Shown here: piece after piece, positions 40,175 through 49,628 of the stretch | How positions within the stretch are numbered: the stretch's first letter is position 1 | Layout: each line of letters begins with the position of its first letter | Source: UBA9655 sp963704475 | GTDB taxonomy: Bacteria > Pseudomonadota > Alphaproteobacteria > UBA9655 | Direction of reading: 5' to 3' | DNA: 64,000 nucleotides | Assembly (NCBI GenBank): GCA_963704475.1 | Contig: OY969900.1 | Coordinates: 1-64,000 of the forward strand | Position numbers and translations under genes: made by a program | The notes under the pieces: model-generated | The model's database searches: none | Told to the model about the DNA's origin: nothing | The model's input: only the letters and a program-made list of their open reading frames with translations

Positions 40175-42351
40175 CTACTCCATTAGCCGTTGCCACCATC
40201 CTTTACGTCCGCCAGCTTGCCTTTTTTTAGGTGCATCAGAAGATTTTTTGCCCTCTTCCTTTTTTATCTTTGTTTCCTTCACAGTATTCTCCCCAGTTAG
40301 TGCAAGAGGAGGAGGAGATTCTTGCTGAAGAATTTGCTGTGGCACTTGCTGAAGCAAAGGAGCAGTCTCTCCTGGAACGAAAGCCGCTTCTCCAGGAGCA
40401 CCAGCGGGTCCGTCTGTTACTACTTCCACGTTCCTCTGTGAACGAGGAGTACGATCAAATTTACGGAATCTCTTGCGTGGTTTTCGAGCAACAGGTGTTG
40501 CTGCTTGAAGAGGTGCAGGGGTTTCTTCAGTCGAAATTTTTACTTCTTGCGGCTCACCCAAAGAAATTTCTTTAGGCGAGCGAATCTTATGCGCTTGCGG
40601 CGTGCGATGGTTTGGAAGCTGCCGATGAGGATGCCCTTGCCGATGTCTTTGCTCAGGAAGGCGCTGTTCTCCCTCAGAGAGAGCCTTTTGGTCTTCTGCT
40701 ATTATGGGGGAAGAAGGAGCCTGATGGAGGCGTATCCTCTCCAACCGATAATCCGGAGGAATGAGAGTATCGTCCTGCGCAAAATGAACGAACATTTTCC
40801 ATCGATCTTCAATATTTTGAATAGCTGCTCTTTTTTTATTAAAAATATAAAGAGCAATAGCCGTTGGAACGTACACATTGATTTCACTTGCTTTCTGCTG
40901 AATCGCTTCTTCTTCTATCGCACGAAGGACATGAAGAGCTGACGATTCGACCGAACGAATCATCCCACTGCCTCGACACGTTTGACAGGGAAAACTCGTG
41001 GATTCGATAATATTCGGGCGGAGACGTTGACGAGAAAGCTCTAAAAGTCCAAAAGAGCTGATACGGCCCACCTGAACACGTGCCCGATCATGACGCATAC
41101 TATCTTTCAAACGCCGCTCAACCGCGTCTATATTACGCGTGTCATCCATATCAATAAAATCAATGACAACAAGCCCTGCTAAATCTCGAAGACGCAACTG
41201 ACGGGCGACTTCTTCAACAGCTTCTAAATTTGTTTTAAAAGCCGTTTCTTCAATGTGACGTTCCCGTGTTGCTCGTCCGGAGTTAACATCAATAGCAACA
41301 AGCGCTTCTGTTGTTCCAAAAACAATATACCCACCAGACTTTAATTGAACGGTGGGGTTGTGCATGGCATCAATTTGGGGCTCAACGCCATACCGATAAA
41401 AAAGAGGAATTTTTTCATCCTTGTATTGCTTCACTTTTTTAAGGTGACTTGGCATAAGCTTATGGATGAAAGCTCTTGCTTCCTTATATCCTTCTTCCCC
41501 TTCAATCCAAATTTCCGTGATATCCCGGGTGTAATAATCCCGAATCGCACGTTTGATAAGATCACTTTCTTCATAAATTAGGCAAGGCGCCACAGAATGA
41601 AGGGTTTTTTCACGAATTTCATTCCAAAGCTTCGTCAAATAGTCGCAGTCTCTTTTGATCTCCCCTTTATTACGGGCTTTTCCAGCAGTACGCACAATAA
41701 GCGACATCGTGTCAGGAAGTTCCATAGATTCAATGATTTCGCGCAAGCGCTTACGATCAGCAACATTTGTGATTTTCCGAGAAACCCCGCCACCTTTCAT
41801 AGCATTGGGCATTAAGACACAATATCGACCTGCAAGAGAGAGATAGGTTGTCAGAGCCGCCCCTTTACCTCCGCGTTCTTCTTTGACGACTTGGACCAAC
41901 ATAATTTGGCGACGCGTAATGACTTCTTGAATTTTATAATGGCGGGAAGGACGGGAACGCTGAGGACGAAGCGTTTCGATTTCTTCAACATCTTCTCCTC
42001 CCAAGGTTTCAACATCGGTGGGAGACGTTCTCTCCTCCAGTGTTTCCTCAAGGAAATTTTCCTGTTCTTCTGCCCTCTGTTTCATCAGAGCTTCTCGATC
42101 TTCAACAGGAATACGATAGTAGTCAGGGTGAATGTCGTTAAAGGCGAGGAAACCGTGGCGCCCCCCCCAAACTCTACAAAAGCCGCCTGAAGAGAAGGTT
42201 CAATACGAATTATCTTTGCAAGATAAATATTACCTTTTAGCTGCTTTTTTGTTGTCGTCTCAAAATCAAATTCTTCAAGACGATCATTTTCTAAAATTGC
42301 CACCCGCGATTCTTCTGCGTGGGAGGCATCAATTAACATGCGTGTTCCCAT
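40175..42351 (-). pseudogene. rne: Ribonuclease E/G, frame interrupted at a G8 tract
   Basis: The first segment (42351 to about 42165) begins MGTRMLIDASHAEESRVAIL and enters the S1 domain (NIYLAKIIRIEPSLQAAFVEF). At a run of eight G (42161-42168 on the plus strand as C) the frame shifts. One more G would restore EFGGGRHGFLAFNDIHPDYY and join the 636-residue downstream frame. That frame has the RNase H-like and DNase I-like catalytic parts (VVIDFIDMDDTRN with the metal Asp), the zinc link FPCQTCRGSG, and a basic Pro/Arg-rich scaffold tail (KPRKRFRKFDRTPRSQR). RNase E is normally essential for RNA turnover, so slippage or a sequencing error is more likely than true loss. Confidence 0.85.
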
Positions 42352-42604
42352 GGTTTAACTCCATTTCTCATCCCTAAAAAGGATGTTTTTGGCAATCAAA
42401 AACCGTGGACGCTTCGATTAAATCCCTAAGCCCTCATGTGACAGAAGAGATAAAAAAAGACATAAGCGAGGAACGCCATAGAGTGCATGCATGTAATGCC
42501 ATGGTCCTTGTTCCTCAAATCCTTGTTGTGTGGTCGTATGCGACCTAATCGAATGTGTCATTAGTTTCAGTTTGCATTGTTAAATTAATGTCATACTCTT
42601 CACC

Positions 42605-42692
42605 TTTCAAGTTCCGGGGGATTTGCCCTCTGTCACGTATAAAAATACGCTCATTGGGCTCACCACTCGGGCGCCTACCCGGCTACTTGAAA
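42605..42692 (-). promoter_or_regulatory. Structured 5' leader element upstream of rne
   Basis: In the 509-nt gene-free stretch 42352-42860, a compact fold is visible on either strand. TCAAGT (42607-42612) pairs with ACTTGA (42685-42690), CCGGG with CCCGG, GCCC with GGGC, and ATACG with CGTAT inside. It lies about 255 nt before the rne start. RNase E genes often carry long leaders that mediate autoregulation, so that role is the natural guess; no Rfam family was recognised. The remaining leader has no gene that I can support. Confidence 0.5.
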
Positions 42693-42860
42693 TGCTTTGA
42701 GTATATTCTTGATGTATGACAAAATTTTAAGCTCCCCCCCTTCTTTTTGGTGAGAGCTCAAGCACATCTTTTCATCAAGAAGTAATCTTTACATTTTTTA
42801 GCATACCTCTATCTTGACAAGGGGACAACCTTTTTATTTTTTTGTTTTAAAAACAAAGAG

Positions 42861-45200
42861 TTATTCCCTCAACTTCCCACCCGTATTTTGCGCCACAGCA
42901 GTCACAACTTTTGAGGAGAAAAGGTGAATCTCGTCATCCGTCAAGGTATGATCCTTTGGTTGCAGCCGCACACGGATGCCCAAAGATTTTTTTCCTTCTT
43001 TAAGCTCAAACACATCGAAAAGAGTGATATCTTCGATAAGCCCTGGGTCAACTTTTATAATTGTTTTTAACAGCATATCCGCAGAAACAGTGGGATCCAC
43101 GACAAACGCAAAGTCCCTCTCCACAGCTTGATAGGGCGAGAGAGTGAGCTTAGGTTTTGCTGTTGTTTTCTTCTTCGGTAAAGGCAAAAGATCCAAGAAG
43201 ATTTCAAAACCCACTACCGCCCCCTTAAGATCAAAGGCTTTCAGAAGACGTGGATGGAGCTCACCGAAATAACCTAAAACATGGGATCCTAACTTACAGG
43301 TGCCAGAACGCCCGGGATGATACCAAGACGGTGCTGCTGGCTCAACTTGGACTGAGCTGCCTAGGACGGAAAAAACATCTGCTTTTGCATCATACACATC
43401 AACAAGGCGTTTTTTCTCGGACCAGTTTTCAGGCTGAAAAGTGCCAGCTCGTATACCTGTCGCCATCATGTGTTGGCCTTGAGGTGTTGCGTCTGCATAC
43501 TGGGGGCCAATTTCAAAAAGCCCCACCGCGTCTACCCCTCTGTTTTGGTTAGCAAGAACAGCTTTTAATAAATTCGGTAAAAGGCTTGGGCGCATCGCGT
43601 TCAAGTCTTGGCTGATCGGGTTCATTAAAACAAGGTTTTCAGGGACACCCCCAAAGAGAGCCGTGTCTTCCTGGGACATAAAAGACCAGGTCACAACCTC
43701 CAGTAATCCTCGTCCGGCGAGCTTGTCTCGCGCAACAAACCGTCTCGTCTGAAGAGGTGCAAGTGGCTTGCCTTCCGGTCGTTCCCCATAGGGCAGGGAA
43801 GAAATTTTATCATAGCCTTCAACACGCAAAATTTCTTCAACAAGATCTGCTTCCTGCTCGACATCAAACCGCCATGAAGGTGGAGTTACAGTTTTGTCGT
43901 CTACAGTAAAGCCAAGCACCGTCAAAATTTCTGTGGCCCGCGCGTGAGAGACTTTCAATCCTCCTAAGCTTTGTAGGCGCTCAAGATTGAACATAATCGG
44001 TTTACTTGTTGCAGGAGGGTGCCCTGCAACAACAACCTCGCTCGCTTCCCCTCCGCATAACTGCAGAATCATCTGGGTCGCAGCATGAAGTCCTGGAAGA
44101 GTGGAGAGGGGGTCTACCCCACGCTCAAACCGAAATCGGGCATCACTGAGGATTCCAAGCTGTCTCCCTGTTATTGCGGTTCGAATCGGATCGAAGAAAG
44201 CGGCTTCTAAAAAGACATTTTGGGTTGTCTCCTCACATCCAGAATGAAGGCCACCCATGATACCTCCCAAAGAAATAATGCCTGACTGATCTTCAATCAC
44301 GGCCATATCATCGGAAAGGGTATAGGTCTTGTCATCTAAGGCCACAAAAGTTTCTCCCTCACGGGATAACCGTATGGTCAGATTGCCTTTGATTTTATCC
44401 GCATCAAAAACATGGAGGGGACGGCCGGTATTATAGGTAAAATAGTTGGTAATATCGACAAGCGTTGAAATGGGGCGCAGTCCAATTGCTTTTAATCTTT
44501 GCTGAAGCCATTCAGGACTCGGGCCATTTTTAACTCCTCGAATAAGCCGCCCTGTAAAATAGGGGCAAGCCTCCGGATCGGTGGTTAGGTTTATGGGACA
44601 AGGGAAGGTCCCTTTTGTGGCATCCGCTTTTAAAGGAATGAGTGTCCCAATGCCCGTTGCCGCTAAATCTCGTGCAATCCCCCGCACACCAAGACAATCG
44701 CCCCGATTCGGCGTTATTTCGATTTCGATGAGAATGTCATCAAGTCTAAGCCATGTGGCATAGGATTCTCCTAAGGGCGCTTTTGGATCTACCTCAATAA
44801 TTCCGTGTGTGTCTTCACCAAGCAAAAGCTCTTGGGCTGAACACATCATCCCAAAACTTTCCACATCGCGAACTTTTCCAACTTTAAGGACTGTACGCGT
44901 TGAGGGAATAACTACACCAGGCCGCGCAAGAACCGTTTTCAGTCCTTTGCGTGCGTTGGGAGCGCCACAGACAACCTGAATAATCTCAGCCCCTGTATTG
45001 ACGCGACAGACTTTAAGACGATCCGCATTCGGGTGCTTTGCTGCCTCCACAATCTCACAAATTGTAAAGGGAGCTAAAGCTTCAGCCTTGTTTTCAACCT
45101 TATCCACCACCAGCCCAAGGCTGGTGAGCTTCTCCACGATCGTCTCGAGGGATGCGGTTGTTTCTAGGTGATCTTTTAGCCAAGAGAGGGTAAATTTCAT
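42861..45200 (-). CDS. pheT: Phenylalanine-tRNA ligase beta subunit
   Basis: The protein has 779 residues. The N-terminal tRNA-binding (EMAP-like) domain, about 40-150, is followed by the B3/B4 editing region, B5 domain, inactive synthetase-like core, and C-terminal anticodon-binding FDX-ACB domain (SPYQAVERDFAFVVDP). Its ATG is only 3 nt after the stop of a RelE-like toxin, with no clear ribosome site between, so it seems translationally coupled to the toxin gene. Confidence 0.96.
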   Translation of the reverse strand: MKFTLSWLKDHLETTASLETIVEKLTSLGLVVDKVENKAEALAPFTICEIVEAAKHPNADRLKVCRVNTGAEIIQVVCGAPNARKGLKTVLARPGVVIPSTRTVLKVGKVRDVESFGMMCSAQELLLGEDTHGIIEVDPKAPLGESYATWLRLDDILIEIEITPNRGDCLGVRGIARDLAATGIGTLIPLKADATKGTFPCPINLTTDPEACPYFTGRLIRGVKNGPSPEWLQQRLKAIGLRPISTLVDITNYFTYNTGRPLHVFDADKIKGNLTIRLSREGETFVALDDKTYTLSDDMAVIEDQSGIISLGGIMGGLHSGCEETTQNVFLEAAFFDPIRTAITGRQLGILSDARFRFERGVDPLSTLPGLHAATQMILQLCGGEASEVVVAGHPPATSKPIMFNLERLQSLGGLKVSHARATEILTVLGFTVDDKTVTPPSWRFDVEQEADLVEEILRVEGYDKISSLPYGERPEGKPLAPLQTRRFVARDKLAGRGLLEVVTWSFMSQEDTALFGGVPENLVLMNPISQDLNAMRPSLLPNLLKAVLANQNRGVDAVGLFEIGPQYADATPQGQHMMATGIRAGTFQPENWSEKKRLVDVYDAKADVFSVLGSSVQVEPAAPSWYHPGRSGTCKLGSHVLGYFGELHPRLLKAFDLKGAVVGFEIFLDLLPLPKKKTTAKPKLTLSPYQAVERDFAFVVDPTVSADMLLKTIIKVDPGLIEDITLFDVFELKEGKKSLGIRVRLQPKDHTLTDDEIHLFSSKVVTAVAQNTGGKLRE

Positions 45201-45203
45201 GGG

Positions 45204-45482
45204 TTACTCATAGATTTCACGACGATGAGCTACTCGAACAATCAGAATGAGCAACTCTTTATCTTCGATTTTACATATTATACGGTAGTCGTTTATACGA
45301 TAACGCCAAAAATCAGAAAAATTACCCGAAAGAGATTTTCCTAAAATACGAGGATTTTTGGATAATAAAAGACGCATACGCAAAAATTTTTGAATGCGTT
45401 GTTGAGTTTGTTTGTCAAGCTTTTCAAATTCCTTCTGAGCAACAGAGGTAAACCGGACAAACCACTCAGTGTTTATTGTCAT
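45204..45482 (-). CDS. RelE/ParE-family toxin
   Basis: The protein has 92 residues from the ATG at 45482 (MTINTEWFVRF); a start three codons upstream is possible. Fold signature: TSVAQKEFEKLDKQTQQRIQKFL, then FSDFWRYRINDYRIICKIEDKELLILIVRVAHRREIYE, with the conserved Arg-Tyr-Arg strand and the final His-Arg-x-x-x-Tyr of RelE mRNA interferases. It overlaps the antitoxin gene by 17 nt and lies between pheS and pheT. Confidence 0.85.
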   Translation of the reverse strand: MTINTEWFVRFTSVAQKEFEKLDKQTQQRIQKFLRMRLLLSKNPRILGKSLSGNFSDFWRYRINDYRIICKIEDKELLILIVRVAHRREIYE

Positions 45483-45699
45483 GGAGCCCAAGTTTTTCTT
45501 CTAATTCTTCAAGAGAAATGCTTTTTTTCCCACTCTGCAGGTACTCTTCATAACTCGCAACCGCAGCAAGATAATCCTCTTGTTCTTCAAGGAACTCTGC
45601 GACAGCTCGTTTTACATAGTAACTTTTTGTACGATGGGTCTCCTTAGCGAGGTGAGACAACCTTTGGGCCATTTTTTCAGGAAGCCTTACAGTCAACAT
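45466..45699 (-). CDS. RelB/CopG-type ribbon-helix-helix antitoxin
   Basis: The protein has 77 residues. The DNA-binding ribbon-helix-helix is MLTVRLPEKMAQRLSHLAKETHRTKSYYVKRAVAEFLEE. The acidic C-terminus (SLEELEEKLGLHD) would wrap the toxin. Overlap with the toxin gene is typical. It starts 59 nt after pheS on the same strand. Confidence 0.87.
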   Translation of the reverse strand: MLTVRLPEKMAQRLSHLAKETHRTKSYYVKRAVAEFLEEQEDYLAAVASYEEYLQSGKKSISLEELEEKLGLHDNKH

Positions 45700-45758
45700 G
45701 ATTTGTTTCCTTATTATCTAGTTTTGAATGTATTACATCTATAGCAAAATGTCAATAT

Positions 45759-46778
45759 TTACATCCGCGCTTCCGGATCAAAGCCATAGTAGCTTAACCA
45801 CCTTACATCTGAGTCAAAAAAGAGGCGCAAATCTTCAATGCCATATTTAAGCATTGCAATGCGTTCAACCCCCATCCCAAAGGCAAATCCTTGATAAACA
45901 TCAGGATCAATATCACAGTTCCGTAAGACGTTTGGATGAACCATGCCGCATCCCAAAATCTCAAGCCAACTGCTGCCTTTCCACCAAATATCTACTTCAG
46001 CCGAAGGCTCGGTAAAAGGAAAATATCCGGGGCGAAAACGCAGCTTAAGAGCAGGATCTTCAAAAAAAAGCCGGCAAAATTCTTCCAAACATCCCTTAAG
46101 ATGGCCCATATGGGTGTGGGTATCAACCACAAGACCTTCTATCTGATGAAACATCGGCGAGTGCGTCGCGTCATAATCAGATCGATAGGTTCTCCCCGGC
46201 GCAATAATACGCAGAGGGGGTTTTGCCTTTAGCATTGTCCGAATTTGCACAGGCGACGTATGGGTGCGCAAGACAAGAGGTTGCCCACTTGGTCCTTCTG
46301 GCAGATAAAACGTATCGTGTTCAGCTCGTGCAGGATGCTCGGGGGGGAAATTGAGGGCTGTGAAATTATAAAAGTCCTCTTCAATATCGGGCCCCTCCAC
46401 CACCGTAAACCCCATCTGCCCAAAAATATGAGCGGCTTGATCTATCGCAGAAGAAAGGGGGTGGACTTTTCCTTTCCGCAAAGGTCGCGGAGGCAAGGAA
46501 ACATCGAGCTTTTCTTGCGCCAATCGTTCTGTCACCTCACGCTCTTCAAAATGATGTCGGCAGTCGTCCAACGCCGCTTGCAGAGCTTCTTTTATGGCAT
46601 TCAACTCAGCACCGTAAACTTTACGGTCTTCAGGCGGTTGGTTGCTTAATTCTTTCATTAAAAGCGTAAGGGATCCCTTTTTCCCTAGCGCTGCAACCCG
46701 TACTTCCTCAAGTTCTGTGAGGGAAGCAGCGTTTTTTATATCTTTTAAGATTTTCTCTTTTAACTGCGCAGATTGCAT
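45759..46778 (-). CDS. pheS: Phenylalanine-tRNA ligase alpha subunit
   Basis: The protein has 339 residues. The N-terminal coiled coil (about 1-90) is followed by the class II synthetase core: motif 2 at LRIIAPGRTYRSDYDATHSPMFHQIEGLVVD and motif 3 at GFAFGMGVERIAMLKYGIEDLR. It charges tRNA-Phe together with PheT, from which it is separated by a toxin-antitoxin pair. Confidence 0.97.
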   Translation of the reverse strand: MQSAQLKEKILKDIKNAASLTELEEVRVAALGKKGSLTLLMKELSNQPPEDRKVYGAELNAIKEALQAALDDCRHHFEEREVTERLAQEKLDVSLPPRPLRKGKVHPLSSAIDQAAHIFGQMGFTVVEGPDIEEDFYNFTALNFPPEHPARAEHDTFYLPEGPSGQPLVLRTHTSPVQIRTMLKAKPPLRIIAPGRTYRSDYDATHSPMFHQIEGLVVDTHTHMGHLKGCLEEFCRLFFEDPALKLRFRPGYFPFTEPSAEVDIWWKGSSWLEILGCGMVHPNVLRNCDIDPDVYQGFAFGMGVERIAMLKYGIEDLRLFFDSDVRWLSYYGFDPEARM

Positions 46779-46906
46779 GTTTCACCCTTCTTCTATTATC
46801 AACCGCTTCCGTTGATGGAAATAATGAAGATACCTTATTATTTTTCCCTTAGACTGTCACCTCAAAACCTTAATCTCTTTGGAGAACAGTGTATAAGCTC
46901 ACTGGA

Positions 46907-46936
46907 TTGACTGGTTCTCATAACAAATGATACATT
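46907..46936 (+). promoter_or_regulatory. Predicted promoter of the small exported protein gene
   Basis: TTGACT (46907-46912) and TACATT (46931-46936) are 18 bases apart, about 33 nt before the start codon. Confidence 0.4.
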
Positions 46937-46968
46937 TAATAAATGCACCCGTTAACATGGAGAATACA

Positions 46969-47421
46969 ATGAATCCGTACTTTTTTTTGAGTCTTAGCTT
47001 TTTAGGTTTTTGTGTACCAAACCTCCCTGCTCTTGCCTCAGATCATCCCTCAACTTCTCCCTCAATTGCTATTCCTGAGAGTATTGCTAAGGACATTTAT
47101 GGACCAGGAAAACATGAAGCAGTACTTACATGCTATGCCTTAGTTAACAATATGGTGCAAAATCAAGGACAAGCCATACCCATTTGTAATGAAGCTACGA
47201 TTAGCTGCATACGTCATGGCTTGATTCAACAAATGATCCACTCTCAACTTGCACATGATAAAAGATCAGTTTTTAATATAGAGCAGCTCACGAAAATTCT
47301 AACATTTAGTACTCAAGAAACGCGCTATAGACTAGCAGGGTGTGCCGTGGGTATTGCAGTGAGTGGCGCCGCTGCTGTATCGACGTCTCTCTCTGAAGTA
47401 ACCGGATTTGTTGCGCCCTAG
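46969..47421 (+). CDS. Exported protein of unknown function
   Basis: The protein has 150 residues from the ATG at 46969, chosen for the GGAG site before it. The signal peptide MNPYFFLSLSFLGFCVPNLPALA is clear. The mature part has four cysteines (LTCYAL, PICNEATISCIRHG, LAGCAVGIAV) and a hydrophobic Ala/Gly/Val C-terminus (AVGIAVSGAAAVSTSL) that could be a membrane helix. No family recognised. Confidence 0.6.
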   Translation: MNPYFFLSLSFLGFCVPNLPALASDHPSTSPSIAIPESIAKDIYGPGKHEAVLTCYALVNNMVQNQGQAIPICNEATISCIRHGLIQQMIHSQLAHDKRSVFNIEQLTKILTFSTQETRYRLAGCAVGIAVSGAAAVSTSLSEVTGFVAP

Positions 47422-47482
47422 CGTACGAACCACTTTATTATGACCAATTGCTAGAAAAATCAGGAAAGTGGCGCTGATTCTA

Positions 47483-48067
47483 TCAAGATTTTCTATCTGA
47501 AATTCTCCTGCTAAGGAGATAAGCTTCATACTGACTTCCTGTCAAAGGCAAAATTCCATGAAAAAGTCCATCCACAGCAGTGTGAGGATTAAGCTCTACA
47601 ACATAAGGCCATAAACCGATATTTTTTGATAAGTCATAGACATCAATCGCGAGTTTCATAATGATAAAGTTTACCTTATTTTTCAGTCCAAGTTGAACAA
47701 ACTTCGCATACAATTCTCGATAAAAAGTTTGCAGACACACTTCCGCATTAGGTCTGATAAAGAGGGACTGTTGAAAAGAAGGATCAACATAAATAGAAGA
47801 ACATTCCCATACATGCTCGTTCTGGGACGTGAGAGTTGTTACAAGGTCTCTTAAGTCTTCTTGAATCTCGTCAAGATTTTTCTTCAGAAGATAGGCCCCC
47901 CCAAAAAATTTTTTACCCTGACTTTCAGCAAGAATAAAAGTTTGATTCACTTTATTTTTCGAGGAGAATTCTATTCTCTGAGAGAATCTTATTTTTTCCT
48001 TCATTTCCTTAATGACTCTATTCCTAGAAATTTGCTGAACAGATTCAACAATCTCAAATTTAAACAT
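47483..48067 (-). CDS. GNAT-fold protein resembling LuxI-type autoinducer synthases
   Basis: The protein has 194 residues from the ATG at 48067, preceded by GGGAG. The layout matches acyl-homoserine lactone synthase-like GNAT proteins: a strand-rich N-terminus (FKFEIVESVQQI), FILAESQGKKFFGGAYLL, WECSSIYVDPSFQ, then helix FYRELYAKFVQLGLKNKVNFIIMKL and LSKNIGLWPYVVELNPHTAVDGLFHGILPL. The conserved Arg and Trp set of true LuxI is only partly visible, so the product is uncertain. It is divergent from an XRE regulator 347 nt away. Confidence 0.5.
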   Translation of the reverse strand: MFKFEIVESVQQISRNRVIKEMKEKIRFSQRIEFSSKNKVNQTFILAESQGKKFFGGAYLLKKNLDEIQEDLRDLVTTLTSQNEHVWECSSIYVDPSFQQSLFIRPNAEVCLQTFYRELYAKFVQLGLKNKVNFIIMKLAIDVYDLSKNIGLWPYVVELNPHTAVDGLFHGILPLTGSQYEAYLLSRRISDRKS

Positions 48068-48317
48068 AAGCACTCCCGCTATTGTTGTTAGACAATTCAT
48101 TCCGCAAAAATCAGCTCTAGGAAGATAGATTTTTAGATAAAGTTGCTATATACTCCCTATAGTGCATGCCCTTTGAAGGGTTCTATTTATTGGACATCTG
48201 AAAATGTCTTGTTATAGGCTCAGTCGTGTCGCATTTTTGAGAAAATTAGGATTAGCTCCTCCCTAAGCTCTCTTTTTTTACTTCACTTTTTTTGATATTT
48301 TATATATCAGAAATTTT

Positions 48318-48337
48318 AAAAAATGCTAGCATTTTTT
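48318..48337. promoter_or_regulatory. 20-bp palindrome, candidate operator
   Basis: AAAAAATGCTAGCATTTTTT is a perfect palindrome, preceded by the near-palindrome TTGATATTTTATATATCA (48288-48309). Both lie in the 347-nt divergent intergenic region, upstream of the XRE gene, and could bind its product. The rest of this region shows only AT-rich promoter-like sequence. Confidence 0.45.
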
Positions 48338-48414
48338 TATGTTGCTTTGGACTTATCTTCAGTGCTTTTATAGATTACCATTAGGAAAAGATTTTATTTT
48401 AGGTAAGTGGACGT

Positions 48415-48855
48415 ATGACATCCGTAGTAAAAGAAAAAATTACTGAATACATGAAAGCTGAAAATCTCTCTATCGCAGAGTTAGAGAGACGAGCTGGGCT
48501 CAGCATACACTCTGTAAGAAATATTCTCAAAGGTCGCATAAAAAAGCCTAGCGCCCAATCACTTCAAGCAATCGCTCAGGCTTTGAATTGTTCTCTCTCA
48601 GACCTTATAAAGGCAGACAACATCACGTTCCTCCAAAAGAAAGAAAAAATAAGCCCCCCCATAGATTATCCAGATCTTATGCTAGAATGCACCAAGATTG
48701 TTTTAGGTCTTATTGTTGCCTCTTCATCTCAATCGTCCGTGGACGAATATTTAGATATCGTAAGAAAAGTTTACGCTTATTCCTCAAAAGAAGAACCAAG
48801 AAAAGCAGATCTAAAATTTGCTGAGTGGCTTATTGAAACCCAACTAAAGGTATAG
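48415..48855 (+). CDS. XRE-family helix-turn-helix regulator
   Basis: The protein has 146 residues. The N-terminal HTH (ENLSIAELERRAGLSIHSVRNILKGRIKKPSAQSLQAIAQAL) occupies about residues 17-60. The C-terminal half is helical (DLMLECTKIVLGLIVASS; VDEYLDIVRKVYAYS) and probably dimerises or binds a ligand. With the divergent LuxI-like gene it forms a possible signal-and-regulator pair. Confidence 0.82.
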   Translation: MTSVVKEKITEYMKAENLSIAELERRAGLSIHSVRNILKGRIKKPSAQSLQAIAQALNCSLSDLIKADNITFLQKKEKISPPIDYPDLMLECTKIVLGLIVASSSQSSVDEYLDIVRKVYAYSSKEEPRKADLKFAEWLIETQLKV

Positions 48856-48878
48856 TCGTTCCTCTCACGGACAGCACG

Positions 48879-49445
48879 TCAGATCACGCGAACTCCCGCC
48901 TCGGTTAAAATATAATTTAAAGAAAAATCATGGGGCTGATGAGGAATTTTTTCAATTTCTTGTCCCTTAAAGCCCACACCAATGGTTAGTGCCTTGTGAT
49001 CAGAGAGGTAACGATCATAATGACCTTGTCCGTACCCTAACCGATGCCCACCTTTATCAAAAGCGAGTAGAGGTACAATAAGAACATCAGGCGTAATGCA
49101 AGGTGATGCTGAAGGAGGCTCAAATATGTGGAATTTTCCCTCTCTTAACGTAACGGAAGGATCCCATTCGCGGAAAGAAATTCCAACTGCTTCCATACAC
49201 GGAAGAGCACACCTGAATCCTCGTTTAACAAGCTCATACAAGAGGGGGCGTATATCAAGTTCACTGTCTATGGGCCAATAAGCCCCGATACGAGTTTTGG
49301 AAGGAAAGTGAAAGGAGTCAAAAAAAAGATGCGCTATTTTTTCTCCTGCCTCAGGATGAGCATGAAAGAGCGCGGCACGCCTGTCTTTCATAAGGGGGCG
49401 TAAATTTCTTTTTTGGCAAGCTTTCATGAAGGGTTCCATTGTCAA
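48879..49445 (-). CDS. ygfA: 5-formyltetrahydrofolate cyclo-ligase
   Basis: The protein has 188 residues. The family motif PLLAFDKGGHRLGYGQGHYDRYL (about 128-150) and the end NYILTEAG are present. It returns 5-formyl-THF to the folate pool using ATP. A 6S RNA candidate lies directly upstream on the same strand, the classic ssrS-ygfA arrangement. Confidence 0.95.
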   Translation of the reverse strand: MTMEPFMKACQKRNLRPLMKDRRAALFHAHPEAGEKIAHLFFDSFHFPSKTRIGAYWPIDSELDIRPLLYELVKRGFRCALPCMEAVGISFREWDPSVTLREGKFHIFEPPSASPCITPDVLIVPLLAFDKGGHRLGYGQGHYDRYLSDHKALTIGVGFKGQEIEKIPHQPHDFSLNYILTEAGVRVI

Positions 49446-49463
49446 GCATGCAAGAATGGTGAT

Positions 49464-49624
49464 AAAGGGTGCCGCATAAACCGTCAGCGGTATGAATCCT
49501 CAAGTGGCCCGCGTATGCAGGTGGGAGCCATATGCCAAAATCCACAGATTATGGCAGAGACAGCCCCCGTAAGGTTCTTATCGGCCCCAGGGAAATGTAC
49601 GCTTCAACGCATCCCGCAGCACCC
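49464..49624 (-). ncRNA. ssrS: 6S RNA (candidate)
   Basis: About 160 nt on the minus strand. The ends pair (GGGTGC...GCACCC, extended by inner TGC/GCG pairs). The interior is an irregular long hairpin with a CCCTGGGG element and a purine/pyrimidine-rich central region that could form the open bubble mimicking a promoter. It lies immediately upstream of ygfA, the well-known 6S position. 6S RNA sequesters the housekeeping RNA polymerase in slow growth. The evidence is location, size and closing stem; the sequence itself is poorly conserved in this RNA. Confidence 0.72.
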
Positions 49625-49628
49625 TTTA

